Translations under genes and position numbers: made by a program
The notes under the pieces: model-generated
What the model was told of the DNA's origin: nothing
What the model saw: only the letters and a program-made list of their open reading frames with translations
Database searches by the model: none
Shown: positions 5,030 through 6,241 of the stretch, piece after piece
How the letters are laid out: every line of letters begins with the position of its first letter
How positions within the stretch are numbered: the stretch's first letter is position 1
Assembly (NCBI GenBank): GCA_026986885.1
Contig: JALSNT010000648.1
Span: 1-6,241, forward strand
Direction: 5' to 3'
Source of the DNA: Desulfobulbaceae bacterium
Lineage (GTDB): Bacteria; Desulfobacterota; Desulfobulbia; Desulfobulbales; Desulfobulbaceae
DNA: 6,241 nt

Positions 5030-6214
5030 ATGACCGGTTTTTCACCCCACAAACGATTTCTCATAGATTGTCTTAACCTGAGCCTGAACAATGAGACATT
5101 TTCCGGCCACCTGCCCCAATTATCAGGTGGTCCGGGAATGGAAGCGCAGGCGGAATACCACTCCGTAGCCCCGCTTGTTTACCGGCAAATTCAACAACAT
5201 CACCTAACCATACCAAAGCAGCAACTGTTACAGCTCAAGGCCCTGGTCATCCGGCACCGGAGCGCAAATACGATTCGTTTTTCCTGCCTGCAGGAAATTG
5301 CTGCCCTGTTTGCTGAACAAGACATTGCCCTCATCGCTTTGAAAGGCGCGGCCCTGGCCCATATCCTCTACGACGACCCATTCCTGCGGCCGATGAACGA
5401 CATGGATCTCCTTGTTGCCCCGGATCAGGCAAAGGCTGCCGCCGATCTGCTGTTTCACCTCGGCTACTCCATGCCCCATGGAGCACACCGCTTCAATCAC
5501 CGGCCCCACCATCTGCCCATGCTGCAGAAAAAAGTACAGGGAATGACCGTCACCGTTGAGCTCCACACAGACATCAGGCACCGTGACTCATTGGGCTCCA
5601 TGACCATCCATGATCTTGTCGAACAACCGCAGAGCTTTCAGTGCGGGGAGCTGCGCATCAAGGCCTTTAATCATATCGACATGCTGCGTCATCTCTGTCG
5701 ACACAGCTTCTCGGCAGCAACCCAGCTGCGCCTGATCCACCTCTATGATATCATGGCCTATGCAATAAAATTCCATGACCGGATTGACTGGCAGAGGCTT
5801 GCGCAACAATTTCCCTATGTCATAAACGGTATCAGGTGCATCCATTTTATTCTCCCCTGCCCCGAACCCCTTGCCGCAACAGTGCAGGCACCTACCACCG
5901 TCCCGCCGAAAAAATGCGGCGAGGCCATGAAACCACTGTCTAAGATTGTCCGCAAAGACAGGCCCTGGCCAACCATTTTCAAAGAACTTTTTCAGCCTTC
6001 TCCCTGGTGGAAACATGCCTATTATGGAATCCCGCCTGAAAATTCTCTCGGCCGATGCCACTGGCTCACCCACCCGCTCATGGTTGGCCGCTGGCTGAGT
6101 TTACGTGCATTATCAGCCGGCTATTCCTTATTTCATGCAGCCGCAAAAAAACCACAACCTCCCGGAGTCAGTGATGACAACCAAAAAACCAGCCGACAGT
6201 CAACAACGCCCTGA
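5030..6214 (+). CDS. Nucleotidyltransferase family protein (NTP_transf_5 type)
   Basis: A 394-residue, probably cytoplasmic protein. After an N-terminal helical part with the typical HSVAPLVYRQI (44-54) comes the nucleotidyltransferase core: IALKGAALAHILY (102-114) and then RPMNDMDLLVAPDQA (120-134), where Asp124 and Asp126 are the expected metal-binding pair. VELHTDIRH (176-184) would supply the third carboxylate strand. LIHLYDIMAY (235-244) and the end WWKHAYYGIPP...HPLMVGRWLSLRAL match the C-terminal region of this family as I know it. These proteins are annotated as uncharacterised nucleotidyltransferases and occur near PqqD-like and HPr-kinase-like genes; their substrate is not established. 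The ATG at 5030 has AGGG almost touching it, so initiation may be weak. It is transcribed away from copy A and its last 41 bases overlap the next gene. Confidence 0.8.
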   Translation: MTGFSPHKRFLIDCLNLSLNNETFSGHLPQLSGGPGMEAQAEYHSVAPLVYRQIQQHHLTIPKQQLLQLKALVIRHRSANTIRFSCLQEIAALFAEQDIALIALKGAALAHILYDDPFLRPMNDMDLLVAPDQAKAAADLLFHLGYSMPHGAHRFNHRPHHLPMLQKKVQGMTVTVELHTDIRHRDSLGSMTIHDLVEQPQSFQCGELRIKAFNHIDMLRHLCRHSFSAATQLRLIHLYDIMAYAIKFHDRIDWQRLAQQFPYVINGIRCIHFILPCPEPLAATVQAPTTVPPKKCGEAMKPLSKIVRKDRPWPTIFKELFQPSPWWKHAYYGIPPENSLGRCHWLTHPLMVGRWLSLRALSAGYSLFHAAAKKPQPPGVSDDNQKTSRQSTTP

Positions 6215-6241
6215 GCAGAATACCGGTTATATGCTGGAGGA
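6174..6241 (+). CDS. Start of a downstream gene, possibly PqqD-like (partial)
   Basis: An ATG at 6174-6176 with GGAG six bases upstream opens a frame through the window end: 22 complete codons starting MTTKKPADSQQRPEQNTGYM and continuing LE. It overlaps the nucleotidyltransferase gene by 41 bases in another frame. The Y-M-L-E-E beginning after a polar N-terminus resembles PqqD-like chaperones, which often read Y-x-L-E-E-L-D-G-E there, but too little is visible to be sure. The overlap and the good SD point to a coupled operon partner. Confidence 0.5.
   Translation, partial: MTTKKPADSQQRPEQNTGYMLE

Noticed and set aside
5588..6073. Minus-strand open frame of 161 codons opposite the nucleotidyltransferase gene
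   Set aside because: It lies wholly inside a gene with clear family motifs, lacks its own SD and resembles nothing known; likely a shadow of codon bias.

Overview
The window looks like a bacterial chromosome fragment from a Gram-negative organism. It has an E. coli-type signal peptidase I, several proteins with export signals including RR-containing Tat-like signals, and a standard TPP riboswitch in front of thiD. Proteobacteria or Desulfobacterota would fit, but nothing here fixes the genus. There is no rRNA, tRNA, IS element, phage gene or CRISPR array.

Left part (1-1129, minus strand): a thiamine unit. A good sigma70-type promoter (TTGACA, 17 bases, TATATA) lies directly in front of a well-conserved TPP riboswitch. 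After it come thiD and, 6 bases past the thiD stop, the first 24 codons of what looks like an ABC-transporter ATPase that runs off the window.

Middle part (1165-3878, minus strand): four genes for exported or membrane proteins in the order DUF192 protein, signal peptidase I (stop and start overlap), CAP/SCP-domain protein, PliI-like lysozyme-inhibitor protein. The last two are 18 bases apart and surely cotranscribed. About 110 bases separate signal peptidase from the CAP gene and contain alternative hairpins.

Right part (3935-5029, minus strand): a small tandem family of peptide genes. Copy A (106 aa) and copy B (87 aa) share an SRRKALK signal and a segment ending in PAHAQATN, then diverge completely. 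A carries a YCQC motif and a Pro/Ser-rich tail; B carries 19 consecutive threonines and ends HPPW. A third, truncated copy C starts inside the stop region of B. A and B share 61 bases without a mismatch although their flanks have diverged.

Far right (5030-6241, plus strand): facing away from copy A is a nucleotidyltransferase-family protein (NTP_transf_5 type). It overlaps the start of another gene whose visible 22 codons hint at a PqqD-like protein. Such nucleotidyltransferases are known near PqqD-like and HPr-kinase-like proteins in peptide-modification clusters. The most interesting hypothesis is that the duplicated Tat-signal peptides are substrates of a modification system encoded to the right, with the minus-strand export genes possibly serving the same envelope programme. 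The functional link is inference; the duplications, poly-Thr tract and divergent layout are directly visible.
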